Shown piece by piece: positions 35,185 through 43,085 of a stretch of 64,000 nt of DNA (positions within the stretch are counted from its first letter, which is position 1; each line of letters opens with the position of its first letter). The notes under the pieces were generated by a model. The model saw only the letters and a program-made list of their open reading frames with translations. It had not been told where the DNA came from and did no database searches. This DNA is from Rhodosalinus sp041365695 (GTDB taxonomy: Bacteria > Pseudomonadota > Alphaproteobacteria > Rhodobacterales > Rhodobacteraceae), in contig NZ_JBGFSJ010000005.1 of assembly GCF_041365695.1 (NCBI RefSeq), forward strand, positions 124,001-188,000, given 5' to 3'. Made by a program: the position numbers and the translations under genes.

Positions 35185-35699
35185 GCGGCCTCCCGCGCTG
35201 CAGCGGCATCGGCGGCCTGCGCTCCGAGGCGCGCCATGCGAAGTTTCCAGAGGAACTGGCCGGCGTTGACGACGTAGGCGGCGTAGGCCGCCAGCGCGAT
35301 CGCCATCTCCGCGTTCGCGGAAAAGCCGTCCGACCAGACCATGTAGAGATAGGCGGTGTGCAAGGCGATCACCGCGAAGGAAAACACGTCTTCCCAGAAG
35401 AAGGCGGGCGCGAAAAGATACTGGCCGAAAACGACTTTTTCCCAGATCGCGCCGGTCACCATGATCGTGTAGAGCACGCCGGTCTTGATCACGACGGACC
35501 ATGTCGCGGCCGCGTAACCCTCGCCGGTCAGAAGGAAGCGCAGGACGAGGGCGAGCGACACGAGAAACACCAGGAACTGCAGCGGCGCGAGCACGCCCTG
35601 GACCGGCGTCCAGATGGTGGAATCGCGGCGGGCGCGCTGCTCCGGGGTGTAAAGCAGGGGCGCGCCGGAGCTTGGCTGTGTCTGCATGTGCGGCGCCAT
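35181..35699 (-). CDS. bchF: 3-vinyl bacteriochlorophyllide hydratase BchF
   Basis: Adds water to the C3 vinyl group to give the 3-hydroxyethyl intermediate of bacteriochlorophyll a. 172 residues, four to five hydrophobic segments, with the family-typical LYTPEQRARRDSTIWTPVQG N-terminus and GQYLFAPAFFWEDVFSF. First gene of the leftward superoperon; a PpsR box lies about 58 bases upstream. An ATG five codons in (MQTQ) is an alternative start. Confidence 0.94.
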   Translation of the reverse strand: MAPHMQTQPSSGAPLLYTPEQRARRDSTIWTPVQGVLAPLQFLVFLVSLALVLRFLLTGEGYAAATWSVVIKTGVLYTIMVTGAIWEKVVFGQYLFAPAFFWEDVFSFAVIALHTAYLYMVWSDGFSANAEMAIALAAYAAYVVNAGQFLWKLRMARLGAQAADAAAAREAA

Positions 35700-35756
35700 C
35701 GGTCCTCCGCGGTTTCCAGTGTGCTTGGATGGATGCTACGGGGCCGGGCGCGAAAG

Positions 35757-35774
35757 TGTCAATAATAATTTACA
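35757..35774. promoter_or_regulatory. PpsR/CrtJ operator upstream of bchF
   Basis: TGTCAATAATAATTTACA is an exact TGT-N12-ACA site with an AT-rich core, the recognition palindrome of the aerobic photosynthesis repressor PpsR/CrtJ. It lies 58 bases upstream of the bchF ATG, where it would cover the promoter. A one-mismatch site, TGT-N12-ACT, begins 18 bases further at 35793. Confidence 0.85.
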
Positions 35775-35928
35775 CCTTGGCGACCCCCAGACTGTCAGTT
35801 TTATCCGACTCACACCCCATGCGGCCATGAAACTCCGTTGTTTTTGATTTCCAAACGAAAGCACCTGAAATTTCGGAAAAATTTTTTGGGGCAAAAACAG
35901 GGCGCTACGCCGTCGCGCGGGCGCGATG

Positions 35929-35946
35929 TGTCACGATCGTTTGACA
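35929..35946. promoter_or_regulatory. PpsR/CrtJ operator upstream of ppaA
   Basis: TGTCACGATCGTTTGACA is an exact TGT-N12-ACA site, about 90 bases before the ppaA start. The 336-base bchF-ppaA gap therefore holds two full PpsR sites, one near each divergent gene. This suggests autoregulation of the ppaA-ppsR unit. No other gene is seen in the gap. Confidence 0.8.
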
Positions 35947-36035
35947 GCGTTGGTGAGCAGTACGCACTGTTTTCGACAGGATCGGCCGGGCGGGTTGCCG
36001 GCGAGGATCCCTTGCGCCTGCTGACGGAGGACAGA

Positions 36036-36848
36036 ATGCATCCCGTATCCAACAACCTAGCGTGCGCGCGCGAAGACGAGCGGAACTCGGGCACGACCAT
36101 CGAGGCGCTGGCAGAGTCCGCGATCCGCCTGCTAGCCGAATCCCGACAGGAAACCGCGCCGGACAGCATCGACGGGTGGGTCGAGCGTCTTTGCGACGCG
36201 CTGCTCGCCGAGGTCGAGACCTCTCATCAACGCACGATCACCTCGCTTGTCGCGAGCGGCTTCAGCACCGACACGATCCATGACGTGATCATCCCGCGCG
36301 CGGCGGCGCGTCTCGGCGATCGCTGGGTCCGCGACGAGGTAAGCTTCGTGGACGTCACCACGGGCACCGCCCGGCTTCAGCGAATCCTTCGCGACCGCCG
36401 CGCCTCCGGCCCGCTTCCCGCCCCGGCCCAGGCCGCGCCGCAGACGCTGGCGATTCTCGTCGTCGTGCCGGAGTTCGAAAACCACGCGCTTGGCGCCTTC
36501 GTCGCGGCCGACCAGTTCAACCGGCTGGGCCACCGTGTGCGGATGGCGATCGGCGGCCACCCCGATGAGCTTGCCGGGCAGATCGCGGCGGGCGGTTTCG
36601 ACATGATCGGCGTAAGCTGCGCGACCGACCGCGCCGTGGACCGCGTAGGAGCGTTGATCGGCCACCTCCGCGCGGCGTGCGGATCGCTTCCGCCCGTCGT
36701 GGTGGGCGGCCAGGCCGTGGGCCATGTGCCCGATTTGCTGGCAAGATGCGGCGCCGATCATGCTGCGATGACGACACAGGGCGCGATCGAGGCCTGTGGC
36801 CTTGTTGCATCCCGGGTCGAACCACTATCTATGGAGCAGTCGTCATGA
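36036..36848 (+). CDS. ppaA: B12-binding photosynthesis regulator PpaA/AerR
   Basis: Cobalamin-dependent antirepressor that works on PpsR/CrtJ. N-terminal helical domain (about 20-120, including VERLCDALLAEVETSHQRTI) and a B12-binding Rossmann-like domain (about 135-255). In this the histidine of PEFENHALGAF (H150) is in the position expected for the cobalt ligand of AerR. GVSCATDRAVD and VVVGGQAVGH follow. The start chosen is the ATG at 36036 behind GGAGGA (270 residues). It lies directly upstream of ppsR, the usual pairing. Confidence 0.92.
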   Translation: MHPVSNNLACAREDERNSGTTIEALAESAIRLLAESRQETAPDSIDGWVERLCDALLAEVETSHQRTITSLVASGFSTDTIHDVIIPRAAARLGDRWVRDEVSFVDVTTGTARLQRILRDRRASGPLPAPAQAAPQTLAILVVVPEFENHALGAFVAADQFNRLGHRVRMAIGGHPDELAGQIAAGGFDMIGVSCATDRAVDRVGALIGHLRAACGSLPPVVVGGQAVGHVPDLLARCGADHAAMTTQGAIEACGLVASRVEPLSMEQSS

Positions 36849-36884
36849 ACACGGGGTTCATGGCGCAGCGATAGGAAGGACGCC

Positions 36885-38318
36885 GTGACCAAGCAGGGAC
36901 GGATGCATGAACGGGTACGCGTCGGCGTACTACCCGCGCCGTCCCGCGTCGAGCGCATCATCGAGCAGTTCGCCGACATCGCGGTGGCAATCGACAGGAC
37001 CGGCAAGGTCAAGGGCATCTCGGTCAGCCCCGACAGCCCCTATCTCGGCTGCCTCGACCATTGGGTGGGTCGCGATTTCCGGGACTTCCTCTCCGAGGAC
37101 AGCAGGGCCAAGTTCGAAGATCGCATGGCGACGGTCCTGTCGGACCGCGATGCGATCGTGCGACCGATGGAGCTCAACCACGTCGACAACGCGAACTGGG
37201 AATTTCCCATTCGCTACACGCTCCACGACACCGGCGAAGACAACGGCATCCTGCTTCTGGGGCGCGACATGCAGCCCTTCGCGGATCTGCAGCAACGCCT
37301 TGTGCGCGAGCAGATGGCGCGGGAACGCGACCTCGAGCGGTTCCGCGGCGTGGAGACGCGGTATCGCGTCGTGTTCGATGCCGCCGCCACACCCATGATC
37401 ACCGTGGATCCCGACTCGGGGCGTGCGATCGACATGAACCGAGCCGCGATGGATCTGCTGGGCGTGAAGACCGACAACCTGAGCGCCAGCGCCCTCGCCC
37501 AGTGCTTCGAGGGCCGGCGCAAGGGCGAGTTCGGCGAGAGCCTGAAGACCGCCGCGGCATCCGAACACGGCACCGGCGTTCCGGCCGTGGTGCGCCGCAC
37601 CGCCCGCGACGTGCGGCTCCTTCCCGAGTTCTTCCGGGCCTCCGGCGAGGTGTCGATGCTGGTCCGGATCGAGGCCCTGTCGGACGAGGAGGGGACCGGG
37701 CGCGAGCTTGCCCTTAGTCTCGCCCGGCTTTACGAATATACGCCGGACGCGATCGTGCTGACGGACGCCAAGGGCGTGATCCGCGAGGCCAACGAGGGGT
37801 TCCTGCGCCTGACCGACGCGGCGCAGCAGCGCGACGTGGAAGGGCGTTCCATCGCGGATTTCCTCGCCCGCGGCTCGGTCGACATGAAGCTCATTCTCGA
37901 AGCGCTCGAGAAGACCGGCAAGATCAAGGGGTACGCGGCACAACTCGAAAGCGTCGTCGGCATGCGCGCGACCGTCGAGCTTTCGGCCGCCAGGCTTCGC
38001 GGCCGCGTGGACCGGGGCATCGGCTTCATCCTCCGTGACGTGACGACGTCCCAGCCGCGCGGCATCGCCGAGGCCGGCGCCGCCGTCAGCGACGAGGCCA
38101 TGCAGAACGTGATGGACCTCGTGGGCACCGCGTCGCTCAAGGAACTCGTCGGCGCGACGACCGACGTCGTGGAAAAGCTCTGCATCGAGACGGCGATCCG
38201 CCTGACCGACAACAACCGCGTGGCCGCGGCCGAGATGCTCGGCCTGTCCCGGCAAAGCCTCTACGTGAAGCTTCGCAAATACGGCCTCATCGACAGCAGC
38301 AACGACCCCGACGAATAA
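36885..38318 (+). CDS. ppsR: Photosynthesis gene repressor PpsR/CrtJ
   Basis: Redox- and light-responsive transcriptional repressor of bch, crt and puc genes under oxygen. Three PAS-like domains (about 25-130, 155-260, 275-385) are joined by a Q-linker helix, and a C-terminal Fis-type helix-turn-helix reads NRVAAAEMLGLSRQSLYVKL. GTG start behind AGGAAGGA, 477 residues. The cysteine near the HTH (C433) is conserved, but the region equivalent to the second redox cysteine reads SMLVRIE without Cys; the others are C56 and C207. It probably binds the TGT-N12-ACA sites listed here. Confidence 0.95.
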   Translation: MTKQGRMHERVRVGVLPAPSRVERIIEQFADIAVAIDRTGKVKGISVSPDSPYLGCLDHWVGRDFRDFLSEDSRAKFEDRMATVLSDRDAIVRPMELNHVDNANWEFPIRYTLHDTGEDNGILLLGRDMQPFADLQQRLVREQMARERDLERFRGVETRYRVVFDAAATPMITVDPDSGRAIDMNRAAMDLLGVKTDNLSASALAQCFEGRRKGEFGESLKTAAASEHGTGVPAVVRRTARDVRLLPEFFRASGEVSMLVRIEALSDEEGTGRELALSLARLYEYTPDAIVLTDAKGVIREANEGFLRLTDAAQQRDVEGRSIADFLARGSVDMKLILEALEKTGKIKGYAAQLESVVGMRATVELSAARLRGRVDRGIGFILRDVTTSQPRGIAEAGAAVSDEAMQNVMDLVGTASLKELVGATTDVVEKLCIETAIRLTDNNRVAAAEMLGLSRQSLYVKLRKYGLIDSSNDPDE

Positions 38319-38356
38319 AGCGCGACAGGCAAGAAAACCCTTTCGCGACTCTCGAT

Positions 38357-38374
38357 TGTATAGTTTACTTGACA
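38357..38374. promoter_or_regulatory. PpsR/CrtJ operator 1 at bchG
   Basis: TGTATAGTTTACTTGACA is an exact TGT-N12-ACA site ending one base before the bchG ATG. It also contains TTGACA. It forms a tandem with the second box six bases further on. Confidence 0.85.
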
Positions 38375-38375
38375 C

Positions 38376-39287
38376 ATGAGTGTCTTGGAAAACTTACAGT
38401 CCGAGCGTCGGCTGCCCGAACCCGGGGCGGTTCTGACGCTTCTGAAACCGATCACCTGGTTCCCGCCGATGTGGGCCTACCTGTGCGGCCTCGTCTCGGT
38501 CGGCGCGAACCCTTTCGACAGTCTGGGCCTCGTGCTGCTCGGCGTGGTGCTGGCCGGCCCGCTCGTCTGCGGGATGAGCCAGGCCGCGAACGACTGGTGC
38601 GACCGCGAGGTCGACGCCATCAACGAACCGGACCGCCCGATCCCCTCGGGGCGCATTCCCGGCCGCTGGGGCCTCTGGATCGCGCTCGCGATGTCGGCGC
38701 TGGCGCTCGTCGTCGGCTGGCAGCTCGGGCCCTGGGGCTTCGGCGCGACGGTGGTGGGCGTCATCGCCGCCTGGGCCTATTCGGCCGAGCCGGTGCGGCT
38801 GAAGCGGTCTGGCATCGCCGGGCCGGGCCTTGTCGGCCTCTCCTACGAAACGCTGCCGTGGTTCACCGGCGCGGCCGTCCTTTCGGCGGGCGCGCCCTCG
38901 CCCGAGATCGTGACCATCGCCCTGCTCTACGGCGTTGGCGCGCACGGCATCATGACCCTGAACGATTTCAAGGCGCTGGAAGGCGACCGTCAGACCGGGG
39001 TCGAATCGCTGCCGGTCGTTCTGGGCCCGGAACGCGCGGCCCGGGTCGCGGCGTGGGTGATGATCCTGCCGCAGATCGTGGTGTTCACGCTGCTCGCCGG
39101 CTGGGGCCGCGAATGGCACGCGGCGGCGATCGCGGTGCTGATCCTCGGACAGATCTGGGCGGCGCAAGTGATGATGCGCGACCCGAAGGGCAAGGCGCCG
39201 TGGTTCAACGGCACGGGCGTGGCGATGTATGTCTCGGGCATGATGATCGCGGCCTTCGCGCTTCGCGCGCTGGGAGGTGCGGGATGA
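38376..39287 (+). CDS. bchG: Bacteriochlorophyll synthase BchG
   Basis: UbiA-family membrane prenyltransferase that esterifies bacteriochlorophyllide a with geranylgeranyl diphosphate. The prenyl-PP motif is NDWCDREVDAINEPDRPIPS (about 71-90), the second Asp-rich motif is HGIMTLNDFKALEGDRQTG, and there are eight to nine hydrophobic segments. 303 residues. The N-terminus (MSV..., then LPEP.AVL.LLKPITWFPPMWA) is like other BchG, supporting the ATG at 38376, yet there is no ribosome site and PpsR boxes lie on both sides of it. Confidence 0.95.
   Translation: MSVLENLQSERRLPEPGAVLTLLKPITWFPPMWAYLCGLVSVGANPFDSLGLVLLGVVLAGPLVCGMSQAANDWCDREVDAINEPDRPIPSGRIPGRWGLWIALAMSALALVVGWQLGPWGFGATVVGVIAAWAYSAEPVRLKRSGIAGPGLVGLSYETLPWFTGAAVLSAGAPSPEIVTIALLYGVGAHGIMTLNDFKALEGDRQTGVESLPVVLGPERAARVAAWVMILPQIVVFTLLAGWGREWHAAAIAVLILGQIWAAQVMMRDPKGKAPWFNGTGVAMYVSGMMIAAFALRALGGAG
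38381..38398. promoter_or_regulatory. PpsR/CrtJ operator 2, inside the bchG reading frame
   Basis: TGTCTTGGAAAACTTACA, an exact TGT-N12-ACA site at codons 2-8 of bchG, with six bases between it and operator 1. The pair gives the tandem layout on which PpsR/CrtJ binds cooperatively, but placed across the start codon instead of upstream. Confidence 0.78.
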
Positions 39288-40573
39288 CGCTGTCCTGGCT
39301 ATCGATCTTCCGGCTGGGGCTCGTGCAGATGAGCCTCGGCGCGATCGTGGTGCTCACGACCTCCACCCTCAACCGCCTGATGGTCGTCGAACTGGCGCTG
39401 CCCGCGGTGCTGCCGGGCCTTCTGGTCGCATTGCATTACGGCATCCAGATCACGCGCCCGAACTGGGGCTTCCTGTCGGACGCGGGCGGCAACCGGACGC
39501 TCTTCATCGTGGGCGGCATGGCGGTCCTCGCGGCCGGCGGCTTCGGGGCGGCCTGGGGCGTCGTACTTCTGGACACGAGCTTCGCACTCGGCCTTTCGGT
39601 TTCCATCCTGGCCTATGCGCTGATCGGGATCGGCGTCGGCGCCTCGGGCACCTCGCTGCTCGCCCTGCTCGCCACCGCCACGGCGCCGCCCCGCCGCGCC
39701 GCGGCGGCCACGATCACCTGGCTGATGATGATTCTCGGCATCGCCGTGACCGCGGGGACGGTGGGCGCCTTCCTGGAGCCTTACAGCCACGCGCTCCTGC
39801 TGCGCATCGTCGCCGTCGTGACCTGCGGCGCGGTCCTTCTCACCCTGGTCTCCGTCTGGGGGATCGAGCGTCGCGTCGCGGCGCAGCCGTCGCATGACGA
39901 GATGAGCTTTCGCGAGGGCCTGCGCGAGGTATGGGGTGAGCCTCATGCCCGCAATTTCACGATCTTCGTCTTCCTGTCCATGACCGCCTATTTCATGCAG
40001 GAACTGATCCTCGAACCCTTCGCCGGCCTCGTCTTCGGGCTGACGCCGGGCCAGTCCACCACGCTGTCGGGCGCGCAGAACGGCGGCGTGTTTCTGGGCA
40101 TGCTGCTCGTGGGCATTGCCGCGACCGGTTTCCGGCTTGGAAGTCTTCGCGGCTGGGTCATCGCAGGCTGCCTCGGCTCGGCGGCAAGCCTCATCGTCAT
40201 CGCCACCGCGGGCAGTCTGGGGCTTCGGCCGCTGCTGATGCCCGCCGTCGTGGCGCTGGGCTTTTTCAACGGGGTGTTCGCGGTGGCCGCCATCGGCTCC
40301 ATGATGGCGCTTGCAGGCCGCGGCCGCGAAACGCGCGAAGGCACACGCATGGGCCTCTGGGGTGCGGCGCAGGCCATCGCGGCGGGCTTCGGCGGGCTGG
40401 CCGGCGCGGCCGGCGCCGACATGATGCGCCGCCTCTTCGACAGCGAGGCGACCGCCTTCGGCGCCGTCTTCCTGGCCGAGGCCACTCTTTTCCTCGTGGC
40501 GGCGCTGATGGCGCTCCGCGTGATCGAAACCACCCGCGCCGGACGTGGCGCGGCGCTGATGCCGGGAGAATGA
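39284..40573 (+). CDS. Bch2/PucC-family BCD transporter linked to bchG-bchP
   Basis: 429-residue, 12-helix member of the PucC/LhaA family (LNRLMVVELALPAVLPGLLVALHYG, LEPFAGLVFGLTPGQSTTLSG, TRMGLWGAAQAIAAG). This is the orf428/bch2 gene that always lies between bchG and bchP in Rhodobacter. It probably handles bacteriochlorophyll after esterification. ATGA overlap with bchG and a 3-base gap to bchP show an operon. Confidence 0.92.
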   Translation: MTLSWLSIFRLGLVQMSLGAIVVLTTSTLNRLMVVELALPAVLPGLLVALHYGIQITRPNWGFLSDAGGNRTLFIVGGMAVLAAGGFGAAWGVVLLDTSFALGLSVSILAYALIGIGVGASGTSLLALLATATAPPRRAAAATITWLMMILGIAVTAGTVGAFLEPYSHALLLRIVAVVTCGAVLLTLVSVWGIERRVAAQPSHDEMSFREGLREVWGEPHARNFTIFVFLSMTAYFMQELILEPFAGLVFGLTPGQSTTLSGAQNGGVFLGMLLVGIAATGFRLGSLRGWVIAGCLGSAASLIVIATAGSLGLRPLLMPAVVALGFFNGVFAVAAIGSMMALAGRGRETREGTRMGLWGAAQAIAAGFGGLAGAAGADMMRRLFDSEATAFGAVFLAEATLFLVAALMALRVIETTRAGRGAALMPGE

Positions 40574-40576
40574 AAT

Positions 40577-41755
40577 ATGTATGATGTCGTCGTCGTGGGG
40601 GCTGGCCCCTCGGGTGCCACAGCCGCGGAAGACCTCGCCCGCGAGGGCCGCAAGGTCGCCTTCATCGACCGCGAGGGGCGCATAAAACCCTGCGGCGGCG
40701 CGATCCCGCCGCGCGCGATCCGGGATTTCGACATCCCCGAGGACCAGCTCGTGGCCAGGATCACCACGGCGCGGATGATTTCGCCCACCGGCCGCCAGGT
40801 CGACATCCCGATCGAGAACGGCTTCGTCGGCATGGTCGACCGGGAGCATTTCGACGCCTTCCTTCGCGACCGCGCGGAGGCCGCGGGCGCGGATCGCTAC
40901 CTCGGCACGTTCACGAAGATCGAGCGCGACGAGACGGGCACGCATGTCGTCTTCCGCGACAAGGAGACGGGCGAGACCCGGCGGCTGGCGACGACGCTGG
41001 TGATCGGCGCGGACGGCGCGCGTTCCGGCGTGGCGCGGCAGGAAGTGCCGGGCGGCGACAAGATCCCCTACGTGATCGCCTATCACGAGATCATCGAGGC
41101 GCCCGGCAAGATCGGCAGCTACGACCCCGAGCGCTGCGACGTCGTCTATGACGGGCGCATCTCGCCCGACTTCTACGGCTGGGTATTCCCCCACGGCAAG
41201 TCGGCGAGCGTCGGCATGGGCAGCATGGTGAAGGAGGTGGACGTGAAGCAGGCCACCGCCGATCTGCGCGCGGCCTCCGGCCTTGCCGATTGCCCGACCA
41301 TCCGGAAGGAGGGCGCGCCCATCCCGCTCAAGCCACTCGACCGCTGGGACAACGGCCGCGACGTGGTGCTTGCCGGCGACGCGGCGGGCGTCGTCGCACC
41401 CTCCTCGGGAGAGGGGATCTTCTATGCCATGATGGGCGGGCGCGTCGCCGCCGCGGCCGCCGCCGCGACGCTGACCTCGGGCCAGACCGCCAAGCTCAAG
41501 CTCGCCCGGCACCTCTTCATGCGCGAGCACAAGAGCGTCTTCAAGATCCTCGGCGTGATGCAGGATGCCTATTACCGCTCCGATGCGCGGCGGGAACGCT
41601 TCGTCTCGCTGTGCCACGACGTGGACGTGCAGCGCTTGACCTTCGAGGCCTACATGAACAAGGAACTCGTGAAATCCCGCCCGCTCGCCCATATAAAGAT
41701 CGGGCTGAAGAACCTCGCCCACCTCTCCGGGATCGTCAGGGAAACCTATACATGA
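40577..41755 (+). CDS. bchP: Geranylgeranyl reductase BchP
   Basis: FAD/NADPH enzyme that saturates the geranylgeranyl tail to phytyl on bacteriochlorophyll a. N-terminal dinucleotide fold VVVGAGPSGATAAEDLA (about 5-21), LVIGADGARSGVARQE, and GDAAGVVAPSSGEGIFYAM near 275. 392 residues, standard. Stop overlaps the idi start (ATGA). Confidence 0.96.
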   Translation: MYDVVVVGAGPSGATAAEDLAREGRKVAFIDREGRIKPCGGAIPPRAIRDFDIPEDQLVARITTARMISPTGRQVDIPIENGFVGMVDREHFDAFLRDRAEAAGADRYLGTFTKIERDETGTHVVFRDKETGETRRLATTLVIGADGARSGVARQEVPGGDKIPYVIAYHEIIEAPGKIGSYDPERCDVVYDGRISPDFYGWVFPHGKSASVGMGSMVKEVDVKQATADLRAASGLADCPTIRKEGAPIPLKPLDRWDNGRDVVLAGDAAGVVAPSSGEGIFYAMMGGRVAAAAAAATLTSGQTAKLKLARHLFMREHKSVFKILGVMQDAYYRSDARRERFVSLCHDVDVQRLTFEAYMNKELVKSRPLAHIKIGLKNLAHLSGIVRETYT

Positions 41756-42279
41756 GCCTCACCGTCCCCGCCTGGGTCAACGGCGCGCTGACGCCGGTCG
41801 AGAAGCTGGAGGCGCATCGCCGCGGGCTGCGGCACAAGGCGGTGTCGGTCTTCGTGATGCACGGCGACGAGGTCCTGCTCCAGCGCCGGGCGCTCGGGAA
41901 ATATCACACGCCTGGGCTCTGGGCGAATTCCTGCTGCACGCATCCGGGCTGGGACGAGGCGCCGCAGGACTGCGCGCGCCGCCGCCTGCATGAAGAACTC
42001 GGCATCGAGGGATTGCCGCTGACCTATCGCGGACAGCTGGAATACCGCGCGCCGGTGGGCGGGAACCTTATCGAACACGAGGTCGTGGATGTCTTCGTCG
42101 CCCGGGCGGGGCGCCGGATCGCGGCGGCCCCGGACCCAGAGGAGGTCATGGCGACGCGCTGGCTTCCGCTCTCCACGCTCGTGGAGGAGGTCTCGCGCCA
42201 CGCCGACCGGTTCACGCCCTGGCTCCGGATCTACCTGGAGCGGCACCGGGCGGAGATCTTCGGCCGCGTGATGGCCTAG
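41752..42279 (+). CDS. idi: Isopentenyl-diphosphate delta-isomerase (type I)
   Basis: Nudix-fold isomerase interconverting IPP and DMAPP, supplying carotenoid and phytyl precursors. The catalytic Cys is in NSCCTHPGWDE, the Nudix box is ARRRLHEELGIEG, and the active-site Glu is in EHEVVDVF. 175 residues. Last gene of bchG-bch2-bchP-idi. Confidence 0.95.
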   Translation: MSLTVPAWVNGALTPVEKLEAHRRGLRHKAVSVFVMHGDEVLLQRRALGKYHTPGLWANSCCTHPGWDEAPQDCARRRLHEELGIEGLPLTYRGQLEYRAPVGGNLIEHEVVDVFVARAGRRIAAAPDPEEVMATRWLPLSTLVEEVSRHADRFTPWLRIYLERHRAEIFGRVMA

Positions 42280-42302
42280 CCGCGCGCCCCGGGGTCGCGG
42301 GC

Positions 42303-43085
42303 ATGCAACCGGGCGATCCGGTCATCCTCGGTCTCGCGGGCAGCCTTGGCGCGGGGCTCATGACGGGCGCCGGCGCGCTTCCGGTCCTTTTCGGACGCCG
42401 CGTGTCCGAACGCATGTCGAACACGCTTCTGGGTTTCGCGGCGGGCGTGATGCTTACCGCGAGTTTCTTCTCGCTGATCCTGCCCGCGATCGACCACGCC
42501 GGCGAGCGCTACGATGGGCGGCTGCCCCCGGCGCTCATCGCTTCGGCCGGGATCCTGCTCGGGGTGGCCGCGATGTGGGGCCTGAACGAGCGCGTGCCCC
42601 ACCGGCATTTCGTCTCGGGCCCCGAGGGCCCGTCGGGCACACGGCTCGAGAAGATCTGGCTTTTCGTCATCGCCATCACGCTGCACAACTTTCCCGAAGG
42701 CATGGCGGTGGGCGTGGGCTTCGCCTCGGGCGACGTGGGCAAGGGTGCCGCGCTCGCCCTCGGGATCGGGCTTCAGAACATGCCCGAGGGGCTCGCGGTG
42801 GCGCTCGCGCTCGTGGGCGAACGCTATCCTCCGGGCCGCGCCGTGCTGATCGCCACGCTGACCGGGCTGGTGGAGCCGGTTGGGGGCCTTCTGGGCGCCG
42901 CCGCGCTCACGCTTGCCGAGCCTCTTCTGCCCTGGGGCCTCACCTTCGCGGCGGGCGCGATGCTTTACATCATCAGCCACGAGATCATCCCCGAGACGCA
43001 CCGCTCCGGCTACCGCAAACAGGCCACCGCCGGGCTGACCGTGGGCCTTGTCGTGATGCTGATTCTCGACGTGGCGCTGGGTTAG
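42303..43085 (+). CDS. ZIP-family divalent metal transporter
   Basis: 260 residues, about eight membrane helices. The metal-path motif HNFPEGMAVGVG in helix 4 and NMPEGLAVALAL in helix 5 are diagnostic of ZIP transporters (zinc/iron import). ISHEIIPETHR is near the C-terminus. It lies 23 bases after idi and may be read through from that operon. Metal specificity is not determinable. It converges on, and overlaps by four bases, the monooxygenase gene. Confidence 0.88.
   Translation: MQPGDPVILGLAGSLGAGLMTGAGALPVLFGRRVSERMSNTLLGFAAGVMLTASFFSLILPAIDHAGERYDGRLPPALIASAGILLGVAAMWGLNERVPHRHFVSGPEGPSGTRLEKIWLFVIAITLHNFPEGMAVGVGFASGDVGKGAALALGIGLQNMPEGLAVALALVGERYPPGRAVLIATLTGLVEPVGGLLGAAALTLAEPLLPWGLTFAAGAMLYIISHEIIPETHRSGYRKQATAGLTVGLVVMLILDVALG

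Noticed and set aside
38369..38402. TTGACA at bchG read as a sigma-70 -35 element
   Set aside because: No acceptable -10 follows and initiation would fall downstream of the bchG ATG, leaving no start codon with normal conservation.
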